DNA of 64,000 nucleotides, from NCBI GenBank assembly GCA_044866775.1, contig JBIOUG010000186.1, positions 1-64,000 of the forward strand, read 5' to 3'. Positions 45,386 through 54,000 of this stretch are shown here, in pieces. This DNA is from DASUNQ01 sp044866775. Lineage in GTDB: Bacteria; Acidobacteriota; Thermoanaerobaculia; Multivoradales; UBA5704. Positions within the stretch are counted from its first letter, which is position 1; each line of letters starts with the position of its first letter. A model generated the notes under the pieces. The model was not told the origin of the DNA. It did not search any database and saw only the letters and a list, made by a program, of their open reading frames with translations. The position numbers and the translations under genes are program-made.

Positions 45386-46428
45386 AGCGACGCGACGGGC
45401 GGCTGCGGGCCGTGGTCCTCGCGGCCGGGCTGGGGACGCGCCTGCGCCCGCTGACCGACTTCGCGCCGAAACCGCTGCTGCCCGTCGCCGGTCTGCCCAT
45501 CCTCGGGCACACGCTGCGCCGGCTCGCGGACGCCGGCTGCGAGGCGGTGGCGGTCAACCTCCACTATCTGGGCGATGCCATCCGCGCCCATTTCGGCGAC
45601 GCCTTCGCCGGCGTCCCCATCACCTGGTCGGAGGAGCCGGAGATCCTGGGCACCCTGGGCGCGCTCGGGCCGCTGCGCGCCTTCCTCGCCCCCGCCGACC
45701 TGGTCGTGCTCGTCAACGGCGACAGCCTCTGCCGGTGGCCGCTGCGGCAGCTCCTCCGCCACCACCGCCGTGCCGGCGCGGAGGCGACCCTGCTCTTGAC
45801 CCGCCGCGCCGATCCGGCGCGCTTCGGCGGTGGCGTGGGGATCGATCGCGAGGGGCGCGCCGTCTCCTTCCGCGCCGGCGGACCGGCGGCGGGCGAGGCG
45901 GCGCGGCGCTGCGTCTTCGCCGGGGCGCACGTCTTCGCGCCACGCCTGGTCGCCGGCGTCGAGGCGCGGCGGTGCGACGTCGTCGCCGATCTCTACCAGC
46001 CGATGCTCGCCGCCGGGCGGCGCATCGCGGCGCTGGTTTCGTCGCGCCCGTGGCACGACCTGGGGACGCCGCAGCGTTACCTCGACGGCGTGCTCGAAAC
46101 GGTGCGCGGCGGCTGGCCGCGGCGGCTGGTGCGCTCCTCCTGGGTGGCGCCGCAGGCGCAGCTCGGGGCGGGGGCGCGGGTGCGGCGCGCGGCGGTCGAG
46201 GCGGGAGTCGAGGTGGGCGAGGGAGCGCGCGTCGAGCGCTCGCTCCTGCTTCCAGGAGCGCGCGTCGGCACAGAGTGCGTGCTGCGCGAGACGATCGTCG
46301 GCTTCGGCGCCGAGGTGCCGGCCGGGAGCTGGGTCGAGCGGCGGGTGGTGACGCCGCGGCGGCCGGGAGCGCCGGTGGGAGCGGACGACTCGGTGGTGGG
46401 CGACGTGGTCTACACTCCTCTGGGGTAG
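45382..46428 (+). CDS. Sugar-1-phosphate nucleotidyltransferase
   Basis: The 348-residue protein has the nucleotidyltransferase core: VVLAAGLGTRLRPLTDFAPKPLLPVAGLPI, VAVNLHYLGDAIRAHFG and VVLVNGDSL, with HDLGTPQRYLDGV near the domain end. C-terminal left-handed beta-helix-like repeats (APQAQLGAGARVRRAAVEAG) complete it. It resembles mannose-1-phosphate guanylyltransferase or glucose-1-phosphate thymidylyltransferase. The sugar is not clear. GTG 45382 overlaps the CYTH stop (GTGA), so the two are coupled. Confidence 0.9.
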   Translation: MKRRDGRLRAVVLAAGLGTRLRPLTDFAPKPLLPVAGLPILGHTLRRLADAGCEAVAVNLHYLGDAIRAHFGDAFAGVPITWSEEPEILGTLGALGPLRAFLAPADLVVLVNGDSLCRWPLRQLLRHHRRAGAEATLLLTRRADPARFGGGVGIDREGRAVSFRAGGPAAGEAARRCVFAGAHVFAPRLVAGVEARRCDVVADLYQPMLAAGRRIAALVSSRPWHDLGTPQRYLDGVLETVRGGWPRRLVRSSWVAPQAQLGAGARVRRAAVEAGVEVGEGARVERSLLLPGARVGTECVLRETIVGFGAEVPAGSWVERRVVTPRRPGAPVGADDSVVGDVVYTPLG

Positions 46429-46455
46429 ATTCACTCTGCCCTTTTCCTGATCAAG

Positions 46456-47154
46456 ATGCCTGCTCCAGGTACCTTCAGTCTCCTGGTCTTCGACTGGGAC
46501 GGCACGCTGATGGACTCCGTCGGCACGATCGTGGCCTGCACCCAGGCGACGATCCGCGAGCTGGACCTGCCGCTGCCCGAGGAGGTGGTCATCCGCGCCA
46601 CCATCGGCCTCGGCCTGCGCGAGACGATCGATCGCCTGCGGCCGGGGTGCGACGAGGCGCTCTACCAGCGCATCGTCGCCGGCTACCGCGAGCACTGGCA
46701 CGGCACCTACCGCGACCTGCCGCTGCTCTTCCCGGAGGTGCCGCGGCTGCTCGACGACCTGGCCGGCGACGGCTACCTGCTGGCGGTCGCCACCGGCAAG
46801 AGCCGCCGCGGCCTCGAGCACGCCCTCGCCTCGACCGGCCTCGCCGCGCGCTTCCACGCCACGCGGACCGCCGACGAGGCGCCCTCGAAGCCCCACCCGC
46901 AGATGCTCTGGGACCTGCTCGAGGAGCTGGGCGCGCGGCCGGAGGAGACGCTGATGGTGGGCGACACCACCCACGACCTCGAGATGGCGCGCAGCGCCGG
47001 GGTGGCGGCGGTGGGGGTGGCGAGCGGCACGCAGCCGCGCGAGGAGCTGCTGCGGCTCGGGCCGCTGGCCTGTTTCGAGAGAGTCGCGGAGCTCGCCGCC
47101 TGGGCCCCCCTCACTTCCCCTTCCAGCCCGCGAGCGACGTCTCGAGCTCGCTGA
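46456..47154 (+). CDS. HAD-superfamily hydrolase, phosphoglycolate-phosphatase-like
   Basis: The 232-residue enzyme has FDWDGTLMDS (nucleophile Asp), a helical cap, LAVATGKSRRGL (motif II), SKPHPQMLWDLLEELG (motif III Lys) and MVGDTTHDLEMARSAGVAAVGVASG (motif IV). The subtype is Gph/PpaX-like; some relatives dephosphorylate pyridoxal phosphate or GMP. The last 14 residues are encoded opposite the end of the convergent DUF2911 gene. Confidence 0.92.
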   Translation: MPAPGTFSLLVFDWDGTLMDSVGTIVACTQATIRELDLPLPEEVVIRATIGLGLRETIDRLRPGCDEALYQRIVAGYREHWHGTYRDLPLLFPEVPRLLDDLAGDGYLLAVATGKSRRGLEHALASTGLAARFHATRTADEAPSKPHPQMLWDLLEELGARPEETLMVGDTTHDLEMARSAGVAAVGVASGTQPREELLRLGPLACFERVAELAAWAPLTSPSSPRATSRAR

Positions 47155-47971
47155 CGACGTTGGCCGGCGGCGCCTGCTGCGCCGTGCGCGCCGCGGCCAG
47201 CGCCTTCTCGGCGTGGGCGATCGCCGAGGCCTTGTCGTTCTTCTTGGCGCGCAGCAGGGCCATCGCGCGATGGTTCCAGAAGCTCTCGCCGAAGGCCAGC
47301 GAGGCGTTGAGCCAGCGCTCGGCCTCGTCGAGGCAGGTGTCGTTCTGGAGGCAGTAGTTGGCGGCCTGGTACGGCGTCTGCCAGCGCAGCGTCTCGTTGG
47401 CCTTGTCCATCACCAGCTTCGCCGTGTCCACCTCGATGCGGAACGGCACCTCGACCTTCTCCCAGGCGAGAACGACCTCGGCCGAGGTGTCGGTCAGGTT
47501 CTCGAACGTGAAGCGCATCCGCTCCTCGGGGGCGGTCGCGGGCCGCGGCTTGACGGCGGCGCGCATGGCGTCGTTCTCGGGCTTGTACTCGAAGGCGCCC
47601 CAGGCGTCGGCGTCCTTGGACAGGATGAGCGTCCAGTCGCCCTCGGTCGGGATCGTCTGCAGGCCGTAGGTGCCGGCCGGCAGCTCGGTGCCCTCGACCT
47701 TCACCGGCGTGCTGAAGGTGATCGTCGTGTTCTCGTTGGCGCCGGTGCGCCAGACCTCGCCGTAGGGCACGAGCTTGCCCCAGATCTCCCGTCCCTTCAC
47801 CCCGGGGCGGCTGTAGCGGAGCGTCACCTCGGTGACGCCGACGGTCTGGGTGACGGTGGCGTTCGGCGACAGGCGCGGGAACTGGATCTGCGGCTGCTGG
47901 GCGGCGGCGGGGAGGGCGAGGGCGAGCAGCGCGAGGCCGAGGACGGTCGCGCGCAGGATCGGGTGACGCAT
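47111..47971 (-). CDS. Secreted DUF2911 protein
   Basis: The 286-residue protein has a signal peptide (MRHPILRATVLGLALLALAL..AAAQ). DUF2911 follows: LRYSRPGVKGREIWGKLVPYGEVWRTGANENTTITFS, LPAGTYGLQTIP and GDWTLILSKD. A C-terminal helical part resembles a short TPR. The domain has no known enzyme activity and is common in Bacteroidetes and Acidobacteria. AAAGGAGA precedes the ATG. Confidence 0.88.
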   Translation of the reverse strand: MRHPILRATVLGLALLALALPAAAQQPQIQFPRLSPNATVTQTVGVTEVTLRYSRPGVKGREIWGKLVPYGEVWRTGANENTTITFSTPVKVEGTELPAGTYGLQTIPTEGDWTLILSKDADAWGAFEYKPENDAMRAAVKPRPATAPEERMRFTFENLTDTSAEVVLAWEKVEVPFRIEVDTAKLVMDKANETLRWQTPYQAANYCLQNDTCLDEAERWLNASLAFGESFWNHRAMALLRAKKNDKASAIAHAEKALAAARTAQQAPPANVVSELETSLAGWKGK

Positions 47972-48016
47972 GAGATTCTCCTTTCGAGTCGAGCGGAAGA
48001 AAACGGGGGAGTGAAT

Positions 48017-49039
48017 CTATACCCAGCCCTGGAGATTCGCGAGCACCACCTCGCCGAGGGCGTGGATGTGGTCCGGCCGGTCGTTGAGCGCCGGGATGTA
48101 GCGGTAGCGCTCGCCGCCGGCGTGGAGGAAGATCTCGCGGTTCTGCTCGTCGATCTCCTCGAGCGTCTCCAGGCAGTCGGCCGAAAAGCCCGGGCAGACG
48201 ACGTCGAGGCTGCGGACGCCGCTCGCGGCGAGCTCGCGCATCGTCTGGTCGGTGTAGGGCCGGAGCCACTCCTCCTTGCCGAAGAGGGACTGGAAGGAGA
48301 TCGTCCAGCGCTCGCGCGGCAGCCCCAGCCGCTCGGCGGCGAGACGCGCCGTCTCGCGGCAGTGCTCGGGGTAGGGGTCGCCCGCGGCGGCGTAGCGCTG
48401 CGGGATGCCGTGGAACGAGAAGAGGAGCTTCTCGCCGGGCGGCTCGCGCTGCCAGGCCTCGTCGATCGAGGCCGCCAGCGCCGCGACGTAGGCCGGCCGC
48501 TCGAAGTAGTGGTGGACGGTCCGCAGCTCGGGCACCAGGCGCCAGCGCGTCAGCTCTTCGGCCACGGCGTCGACGGTCGAGCCCGTGGTCACCGCCGAGT
48601 ACTGCGGGTAGAGCGGCAGGAGGAGGATCCGCCGGCACCCTTGCGCCGCCAGCTCCCGCAGCGCCTCGCGCATGGACGGATTGCCGTAGCGCATACCGAG
48701 GGCGACGGGCACCGGCGCGCCGGCGGCCGACGCGAGCTCGGCGGCGAGCGCCGCCTGCTGCCGCCGGCTGATGACGAGGAGCGGCGAGCCCTCGGCCGTC
48801 CATACCTTGCGGTAGAGGGCCGCCGACTTGCGCGGGCGGGTGGGCAGGACGGCGAGGTGGAGGATGGTCCACCAGAGCGGCCGCGGCAGCTCGATGACCC
48901 GCGGGTCGAGCAGGAACTGCCGCAGGTAGCGGCGGAGGGCGCGCGGCGTCGGCGCGTCGGGGGTGCCGAGGTTGGCGAGCAGCACGCCGGCGCGCGACGC
49001 AGCGTCCTGCGCCAGGGCTGGTTGGCCGAAATACTTCAC
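48017..49039 (-). CDS. hemH: Ferrochelatase
   Basis: HemH inserts Fe2+ into protoporphyrin IX. The 340-residue protein shows VLLANLGTPDAPTPRALRRYLRQFL, then PLLVISRRQ and the metal-binding SFHGIPQRY with its His. DPYPEHCRETARL, SFQSLFGKEEWLRPYTD and CPGFSADCLETLEEI follow. GTG 49039 is the start, nine bases after the FAD oxidoreductase gene, so they are probably one operon. Confidence 0.95.
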   Translation of the reverse strand: MKYFGQPALAQDAASRAGVLLANLGTPDAPTPRALRRYLRQFLLDPRVIELPRPLWWTILHLAVLPTRPRKSAALYRKVWTAEGSPLLVISRRQQAALAAELASAAGAPVPVALGMRYGNPSMREALRELAAQGCRRILLLPLYPQYSAVTTGSTVDAVAEELTRWRLVPELRTVHHYFERPAYVAALAASIDEAWQREPPGEKLLFSFHGIPQRYAAAGDPYPEHCRETARLAAERLGLPRERWTISFQSLFGKEEWLRPYTDQTMRELAASGVRSLDVVCPGFSADCLETLEEIDEQNREIFLHAGGERYRYIPALNDRPDHIHALGEVVLANLQGWV

Positions 49040-49048
49040 GTCGGAAGT

Positions 49049-50347
49049 CTAGGATGATCCGCGCTCCGCGAGCAGCCCGAAGACCTCCTCCACCTGCTGC
49101 CAGCCGACGCGCATGAGGAAGGTGTTGTTGCGGCCGTAGGACTTGGCGCCGAGGATGAAGAAGCCCGGCTCGGGGTTGGTGAGCGTCTCTGCGCCGTGGC
49201 TGGTCTGGGCAAGGCAGTCGCCGCCGCCGGCGCCGAGGAGGGCGGCTGCAAGCTTCATCGGCGCGCCGCTCGCGTAGCACTCGTGCACCTGGAGCTCGCG
49301 GTAGAGCGTGTGGTCGCCGACCGAGCCGGTGAGGGAGAGCACGCGGTCGACCACCAGGCGCTCGCCACCATCGCCGGTGCCATGGCGCAGCGCGGCCATG
49401 GACTGCGCGACGCGAGAGGCCGCCCGCCCGAGCGGGCGCTCCTCGGAGTTCGCGTGGCGCAGCGCGACCTCGATCCGCCCGCCGGCGGCCGGCGCCAGCG
49501 CCTCGACGACCACGCCGCGGCGCGCCTCGACGGCCGGTGAGGCGCCCGCCGCCAGCTCGGCGGCCACCGCGGCCAGTGCCGCCCGCTCGGGAAGCGGGTC
49601 GTCCGGCGGGCTCCCCCAGGCCGGCTCGCGGCGGCGGAGGGCCCAGATCACCCGCGTCCCCGGCGCCTGCCGCGCCAGCTCGGCCAGATCGCGCGCCGCG
49701 GTTTGCGCCGAGTGGCCGGCGCCGGCCAGCAGCACGGTCTTGTCCGCCCACGCCGCGGCCGCGCGCGGGAGGTCCGGGATGGCGTGCGCGATGACGTCCC
49801 CGAGCGCCCGCTCGCCTGGCGCCGCGATGCCGCCGTCGCCCAAGCTGTTCGGTCGCCCGTAGCTGCCGGTGGCGTCGATCACCACGTCGGCGTGCTCGAC
49901 CCACTCCCGCCCGTCGCCGTCGCCGAGCAGCAGCCGGAAGCGCCGGCGCGCCCGCTCGGCGCTCGCGATCTCCTCGTGCTTCAAGAGTCCCTCGCGGCCG
50001 ACCGCCAGGACGCGGGTCCCGAGCCGCAGCCCGGCCGCCACCGCCGGCAGCTCCGCCGCCGGTTGGAGCAGGCGCTCCGCCAGCTCCGCGCCGGTGGGGC
50101 AGTCGTCGCCGTCGGGCGCCTCGCGCCCGGCCGCGGCGAGCGCCGCCCGCAGGCGCGGCGAGGCGTTCATCGACCAGGGCGTGAAGAGCCGCACGTGCCC
50201 CCACGCGCGCACGTGGCCGGCCGCCGCGGCCGACGCCTCGTAGAGGGTGAACGGATATCCCGCCTCGGCCGCGGTCAAGGCGGCCTCGAGGCCGGTCGGT
50301 CCGGCGCCCAGGATGGCGACGTGGGGTTTCGGGGTCCGCTGCTCCAT
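49049..50347 (-). CDS. FAD-dependent flavin monooxygenase-like protein
   Basis: The 432-residue protein has an N-terminal FAD site AILGAGPTGLEAALTAAEAG, VIDATGSYGRPN, a second nucleotide site VLLAGAGHSAQTAARDLAEL for NADPH, and a C-terminal GFFILGAKSYGRNNTFLMRVGWQQ. Related flavoproteins occur in bacterial arsenic clusters (ArsO-like) and in other oxidations. Substrate is unproven. The gene starts 28 bases after a perfect palindrome and is followed by hemH. Confidence 0.8.
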   Translation of the reverse strand: MEQRTPKPHVAILGAGPTGLEAALTAAEAGYPFTLYEASAAAAGHVRAWGHVRLFTPWSMNASPRLRAALAAAGREAPDGDDCPTGAELAERLLQPAAELPAVAAGLRLGTRVLAVGREGLLKHEEIASAERARRRFRLLLGDGDGREWVEHADVVIDATGSYGRPNSLGDGGIAAPGERALGDVIAHAIPDLPRAAAAWADKTVLLAGAGHSAQTAARDLAELARQAPGTRVIWALRRREPAWGSPPDDPLPERAALAAVAAELAAGASPAVEARRGVVVEALAPAAGGRIEVALRHANSEERPLGRAASRVAQSMAALRHGTGDGGERLVVDRVLSLTGSVGDHTLYRELQVHECYASGAPMKLAAALLGAGGGDCLAQTSHGAETLTNPEPGFFILGAKSYGRNNTFLMRVGWQQVEEVFGLLAERGSS

Positions 50348-50374
50348 ATCGTCACCAGCTCTCTTGAGCCAGCC

Positions 50375-50399
50375 AAACTTGACTCAGCGAGTCAAGTTT
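50375..50399. promoter_or_regulatory. Perfect 11-bp palindromic operator candidate
   Basis: AAACTTGACTC and GAGTCAAGTTT flank a 3-base centre (AGC). On the minus strand the site contains TTGACT, a -35-like hexamer, so a bound repressor would block the promoter of the FAD oxidoreductase-hemH operon. It is strikingly AT-rich for this window. Confidence 0.65.
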
Positions 50400-50449
50400 A
50401 CGCGGGCTCGAGTGGCCGAAGGGAGGTCGAGCCGAAGGCGCAGACCTCA

Positions 50450-51457
50450 CTAGAACCTCGACGCCGCACGCTCGCGCGCCGGCAGGATCTCGAGGCAGGT
50501 GGTCCACCAGCCGCTGAGCACCGTCGCGACGAACTCCTCCGGCAGCCGCTCGCGCCGCATCTCGGCCGCCAGCCCCTGGTGGTCGTAGCGCAGCGGCACG
50601 AGCTCGATCCCAAGTCCACCTTCGCGCGCCTCGAGCAGCGCCCACCAGACCTCCGTCCTGCCGTCGTTGGCCGGGCGGCCGAGGGCGCCGACGTTGACCA
50701 CGTCGCGCCCCGATGGCAGGCGGCGGTGCCAGTGCAGACCGGTGTGCGTGCAGAGGATGCCGTCGCAGCCGTGGCGCGCGGCGAGGTGCTCGAGGAACGG
50801 CACCGGCGAGGTGGAGGCGAAGAGGAACTCGTTGACCCGCCGCGGCGAGCCGTGGACGAGGAGCAGCTCGCGCTCGCCCACCCGCACCCGCCGCCGTCCC
50901 GGGAGGCCGCCCATCCAGGCTTTGAAGGCGGGCGAGCAGTTGCGCTCGGTGTAGCGGTAGGAGAGCTCGGCGAAATGGTTATCGCGCGGGTCGGTGTAGC
51001 CGCAGTTGCAGTCCTCGCGGCCGGCGGCGAGCGACTCCTCGTAGTTGCCCTGGATCGAGCGCGCGCCGCCGGCGGCGAGGAGGGGCCACACCTTCTCGGG
51101 ATGCGGGCCGAAGCCGCCGAGGTCGCCGAGGCAGTAGATCGCCTCGGCGCCGCGCGCGGCCGCCGCTTCGAGGAACGCCGCGAGCGCCCGGTGATTGCTG
51201 TAGACGCCGCCGCAGACGGCGATGCGCGCGAACGGCCCCTCGACGACCGTGGAGTCCTCCACCGGCGCGCCGTACGCGGCCGTGGCGGCGGCGCGCTCGA
51301 CCGCCGGCAGCGCCCGCCCGGCGCGCGCCGCCGCGGCGCGGAAGCTGCCGAGCGGCACCAGCCGCTCGCCCCACGTCGCCATGCCGCGATGCGCGACGAG
51401 CTTCTCCCTCGCCTGGCGCGCCTGCTCGTCATGATCGATCGGAGGGCGATACGCCAT
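50450..51457 (-). CDS. Calcineurin-like (metallophosphoesterase-fold) protein
   Basis: The 335-residue protein reads as a YfcE/diadenosine-tetraphosphatase-like fold: AEAIYCLGDLGGFGPHPEKV (GDxxGxG motif), IQGNYEESLA (GN motif) and LLLVHGSPRRVNEFLF. CTHTGLHWHRRL and DVVNVGALGRPANDGRT follow. The first metal motif, usually DIHGN, is GVYSN (after IAVCG), so the leading Asp and His are absent. A one-metal or non-catalytic protein is possible. It follows the radical SAM gene by 11 bases, in the putative arsenic operon. Confidence 0.78.
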   Translation of the reverse strand: MAYRPPIDHDEQARQAREKLVAHRGMATWGERLVPLGSFRAAAARAGRALPAVERAAATAAYGAPVEDSTVVEGPFARIAVCGGVYSNHRALAAFLEAAAARGAEAIYCLGDLGGFGPHPEKVWPLLAAGGARSIQGNYEESLAAGREDCNCGYTDPRDNHFAELSYRYTERNCSPAFKAWMGGLPGRRRVRVGERELLLVHGSPRRVNEFLFASTSPVPFLEHLAARHGCDGILCTHTGLHWHRRLPSGRDVVNVGALGRPANDGRTEVWWALLEAREGGLGIELVPLRYDHQGLAAEMRRERLPEEFVATVLSGWWTTCLEILPARERAASRF

Positions 51458-51468
51458 CTGCTCGCTTC

Positions 51469-52341
51469 CTAGGTCTTGCAGCTCACGCCGTAGACGTGGC
51501 AGGTCCAGCAGGCCGGGTGGGAGAGCGGGAACGAGCCGAGGGAGTCGGCGAGCGTCTCCCCCATCTTCGCGTCGGGCTCGTTGACCAGGATCGGGCAGAC
51601 CCAGACCCCCTGGTCGGTCGCCATGCGGCAGGCGCTGCACTGCAGGTGGTCCCAGCTCCCGCCCGGAGCGTCGCCGGCCGAGAGGCGCTGCCAGCTCTCG
51701 TAGGCGCCGCCGCGCTCGGCCTCGGCGCCGATCTGGAAGACGGGCAGGATCTTGAGCCGGGGCTTGGCGATGCCCAGGCCGCGCAGGAGGGCGAAGAAGC
51801 GCTCCTTGCCCGCGTGCGTGCCGGCCTCGCGGCAGACCTCGGTCACCGTGATCACCGGGTTGAGCCCGGCCGCGTGCAGGTTGCGCACCCCGTCGAGCAC
51901 GCGCGCGAAGCTGCCGGCGCCCCGGATCGGGTCGTTGCTCTCGGCGTCGTAGCCGTCGAGCGAGACGCGGAGATCGAGCGAGTAGGGTGAGCCCTCTGCG
52001 AGCGCCGCGAGCCGGGCGCAACGGCGCGGGTCGAGGAGGAGTCCGTTGGTGAGCACGGTCGCCGGCCCCACGGCCAGCGTCGCGTCGAGGATCGCCTCCA
52101 ACTCCGGGTTCAAGAACGGCTCGCCGCCGGTGAAGTAGTACTCGCGCACGCCGAGGGCCGCCGCCTCGTCGAGGTAGCCGCGCACCTGCGCCAGGGTCAT
52201 CAGCTCGTGCGTGTGATTGGTCGGCGAGCAGGAGATGAAGCAGTGGGTGCAGGCGAGGTTGCACACCGTCCCGCCGACCTGGAGCCAGAGAGTGTCGAGC
52301 GCCCCGAGCGTGACCTCGGGGACTGCGGCGGGTGCGGTCAT
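51469..52341 (-). CDS. Radical SAM protein with C-terminal cysteine cluster
   Basis: The 290-residue protein binds a [4Fe-4S] cluster through CNLACTHC (Cys27, 31, 34). The SAM/barrel motifs are EYYFTGGEPFLNPELEAIL, VLTNGLLL and LRVSLDGYDAESND. The C-terminal cysteines (CSACRMA, WVCPILV, ACWTCHVYGVSC) resemble an auxiliary SPASM-type cluster. It differs from typical ArsS (TIGR04167) in its core motifs, so I do not assign that name. GAGGAGAG precedes ATG 52341. It lies between the PstB-like and calcineurin-like genes. Confidence 0.85.
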   Translation of the reverse strand: MTAPAAVPEVTLGALDTLWLQVGGTVCNLACTHCFISCSPTNHTHELMTLAQVRGYLDEAAALGVREYYFTGGEPFLNPELEAILDATLAVGPATVLTNGLLLDPRRCARLAALAEGSPYSLDLRVSLDGYDAESNDPIRGAGSFARVLDGVRNLHAAGLNPVITVTEVCREAGTHAGKERFFALLRGLGIAKPRLKILPVFQIGAEAERGGAYESWQRLSAGDAPGGSWDHLQCSACRMATDQGVWVCPILVNEPDAKMGETLADSLGSFPLSHPACWTCHVYGVSCKT

Positions 52342-52352
52342 CGGCTCTCCTC

Positions 52353-53156
52353 TCACGCGCTCTCCTCGCCGGCGGCTTCGGCCTCGTCGAGCGCGGCGCG
52401 TGCGGCCTCGCCGGCCAGCAGCTCGCCCGCTCCGTCGCGCAGCCGCAGGTACGAGATGCGGTCGGCGAGGCGGCGCGCCTGCGCCGCCTGATGGGTCACC
52501 AGGAGCACCGCGTGCCGCTCGCGCAGGGCGAGGATCAGCTCCTCGATGGCGGCCGTCGCGCGCGGGTCGAGGGCGCTCGTCGGCTCGTCGAGCAGCAGCG
52601 CCTCGGGCTCGACCGCCAGCGCCCGCGCCAGGCAGAGCCGCTGCTGCTGGCCGACCGAGAGGCAGGCGGCCGGCTGCGCCAGCCGGTCCGCGACCTCGTC
52701 CCACAGCGCCGCCTCGCGCAGCGCCCGCTCGAGCCGCTCCGGCCACTCGCGGCGCCTCGCCCGCCCGGTGTGGCGGAGGCCGAAGAGGACGTTGTCGGCG
52801 ATCGAGCCGGGGAAGACGACCGGCTGCTGGAAGAGCATGCCGATCCGCTCGCGCAGGCGGTCGGGGTCGGTGCCGCGGGCGTAGACCGAGCGGCCGGCGA
52901 GGAGGACGTCGCCGGTCACGGCGAGGCCGGGCGAGAGGTCGACGAGGCGGTTCAAGCAGCGGAGCAGCGTGCTCTTGCCGGCCCCTGAAGGGCCGAGCAC
53001 GGCGTGCACCTCGCGCGGCGCGAGCTGGAGATCGACGGCGCGCAGCAGGGTGCGCCGGCCGGCGGCGACGGTGAGCCGCCGCGCCTCGAGCACGGGCGCG
53101 GCGGCGTGCGGCCGCCGGACGGCGGCCGGCGCCAGGCGGGGCAGCGGCTCAAGCAC
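52353..53156 (-). CDS. Phosphate-type ABC transporter ATPase (PstB-like)
   Basis: The 267-residue ATPase has Walker A GPSGAGKSTLLRCLNRL (the CLNR is typical of PstB), Q-loop FQQPVVFPGSI, signature LSVGQQQRLCLARAL, Walker B ALLLDEPTSALDP and the H-loop VTHQAAQARRLAD. It overlaps the PstA-like gene by eight bases. The N-terminus has about 20 extra Pro/Ala-rich residues. Confidence 0.88.
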   Translation of the reverse strand: MLEPLPRLAPAAVRRPHAAAPVLEARRLTVAAGRRTLLRAVDLQLAPREVHAVLGPSGAGKSTLLRCLNRLVDLSPGLAVTGDVLLAGRSVYARGTDPDRLRERIGMLFQQPVVFPGSIADNVLFGLRHTGRARRREWPERLERALREAALWDEVADRLAQPAACLSVGQQQRLCLARALAVEPEALLLDEPTSALDPRATAAIEELILALRERHAVLLVTHQAAQARRLADRISYLRLRDGAGELLAGEAARAALDEAEAAGEESA

Positions 53157-54000
53157 GGTGCGCCTCCTCGTGCGCGGCGAGCCGCGCCGGCAGCGCCAGG
53201 AGCGCGAGCGCCGCCACCAGCGCCAGCAGGACCGTCGCGGCCCCCCAGAGGCGCGGCTCGGCGCCGGGAGCGAAGGAGTCCTGCGCCAGCACGAAGACGT
53301 GGTACGGCAGGGCGAGCACCGGGCTCTCGCGCACTCCCGCCGGCAGCGTGGCGCCGGCGAAGACCGCGGCGGTGAGCATGATCGGCGCCGTCTCGCCGGC
53401 GGCGCGGGCGAGGCCGAGGAGCGAGCCCGAGAGGATGCCGCGCCGGCTGGCCGGCAGCAGCACCGCGCGCACGCGCTGCGAGCGGGTGAGGCCGAGCGCC
53501 GCGGCGGCCTCGAGGTACCGGGGCGGCAGCGCCTCCATGCACTCGGCGATCGCCGCCGCCAGCGCCGGCAGGATCATCAGGCCGAGGACGATGCCGCCGG
53601 CGAGCCACGACTTCCCCCAGCCGAGCAGGCGCCCGAAGACGACCAGGCCGGCGAGCCCGAAGAGGATCGAGGGGGTGCCGTTCGCGGCGTAGAGGGCCAC
53701 GGCGAGCCGCCGGCGCGCCGCCTCGCCCGGCAGGTAGACGGCCCGCAGCAGCGCCACCGCGAGCGCCAGCGGCAGCGCCGTCGCCAGCGCCGTTCCGACC
53801 AGGAGCAGCGTCCCGAGGATCTGGTAGCGGAGCCCGCCGCCCGCGCCCGCCGCCGCGGCGGCGCGGGTCAGGAACCCCCAGTCCACGGCCGGCAGGCCGC
53901 GCCCCAGGATGGCCGCGGCGAGACCGCCGAAGAGGAGGACGGCGGTCGCGCCGCAGAGCGCGGCGAGCAGCCGGAAGCCGCGATCGAGGGCTCTACGCAC
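53149..54000 (-). CDS. Phosphate-type ABC permease (PstA-like)
   Basis: The 283-residue permease has six membrane helices, the EAAAALGLTRSQRVRAVLLPASRRGILSG coupling motif, and ARAAGETAPIMLTAAVF, which is characteristic of PstA. It overlaps the PstC-like gene by eight bases. Confidence 0.9.
   Translation of the reverse strand: MRRALDRGFRLLAALCGATAVLLFGGLAAAILGRGLPAVDWGFLTRAAAAAGAGGGLRYQILGTLLLVGTALATALPLALAVALLRAVYLPGEAARRRLAVALYAANGTPSILFGLAGLVVFGRLLGWGKSWLAGGIVLGLMILPALAAAIAECMEALPPRYLEAAAALGLTRSQRVRAVLLPASRRGILSGSLLGLARAAGETAPIMLTAAVFAGATLPAGVRESPVLALPYHVFVLAQDSFAPGAEPRLWGAATVLLALVAALALLALPARLAAHEEAHRA

Noticed and set aside
46773..50204. A 1143-codon open frame on the minus strand
   Set aside because: It runs antisense or out of frame to the HAD, DUF2911, hemH and FAD genes, is Arg/Ala/Gly-rich without motifs, and exists because high-GC DNA has few stops.
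51469..52341. Naming the radical SAM gene arsS
   Set aside because: Its core motifs differ from those I associate with ArsS (TIGR04167); only the neighbourhood supports it.
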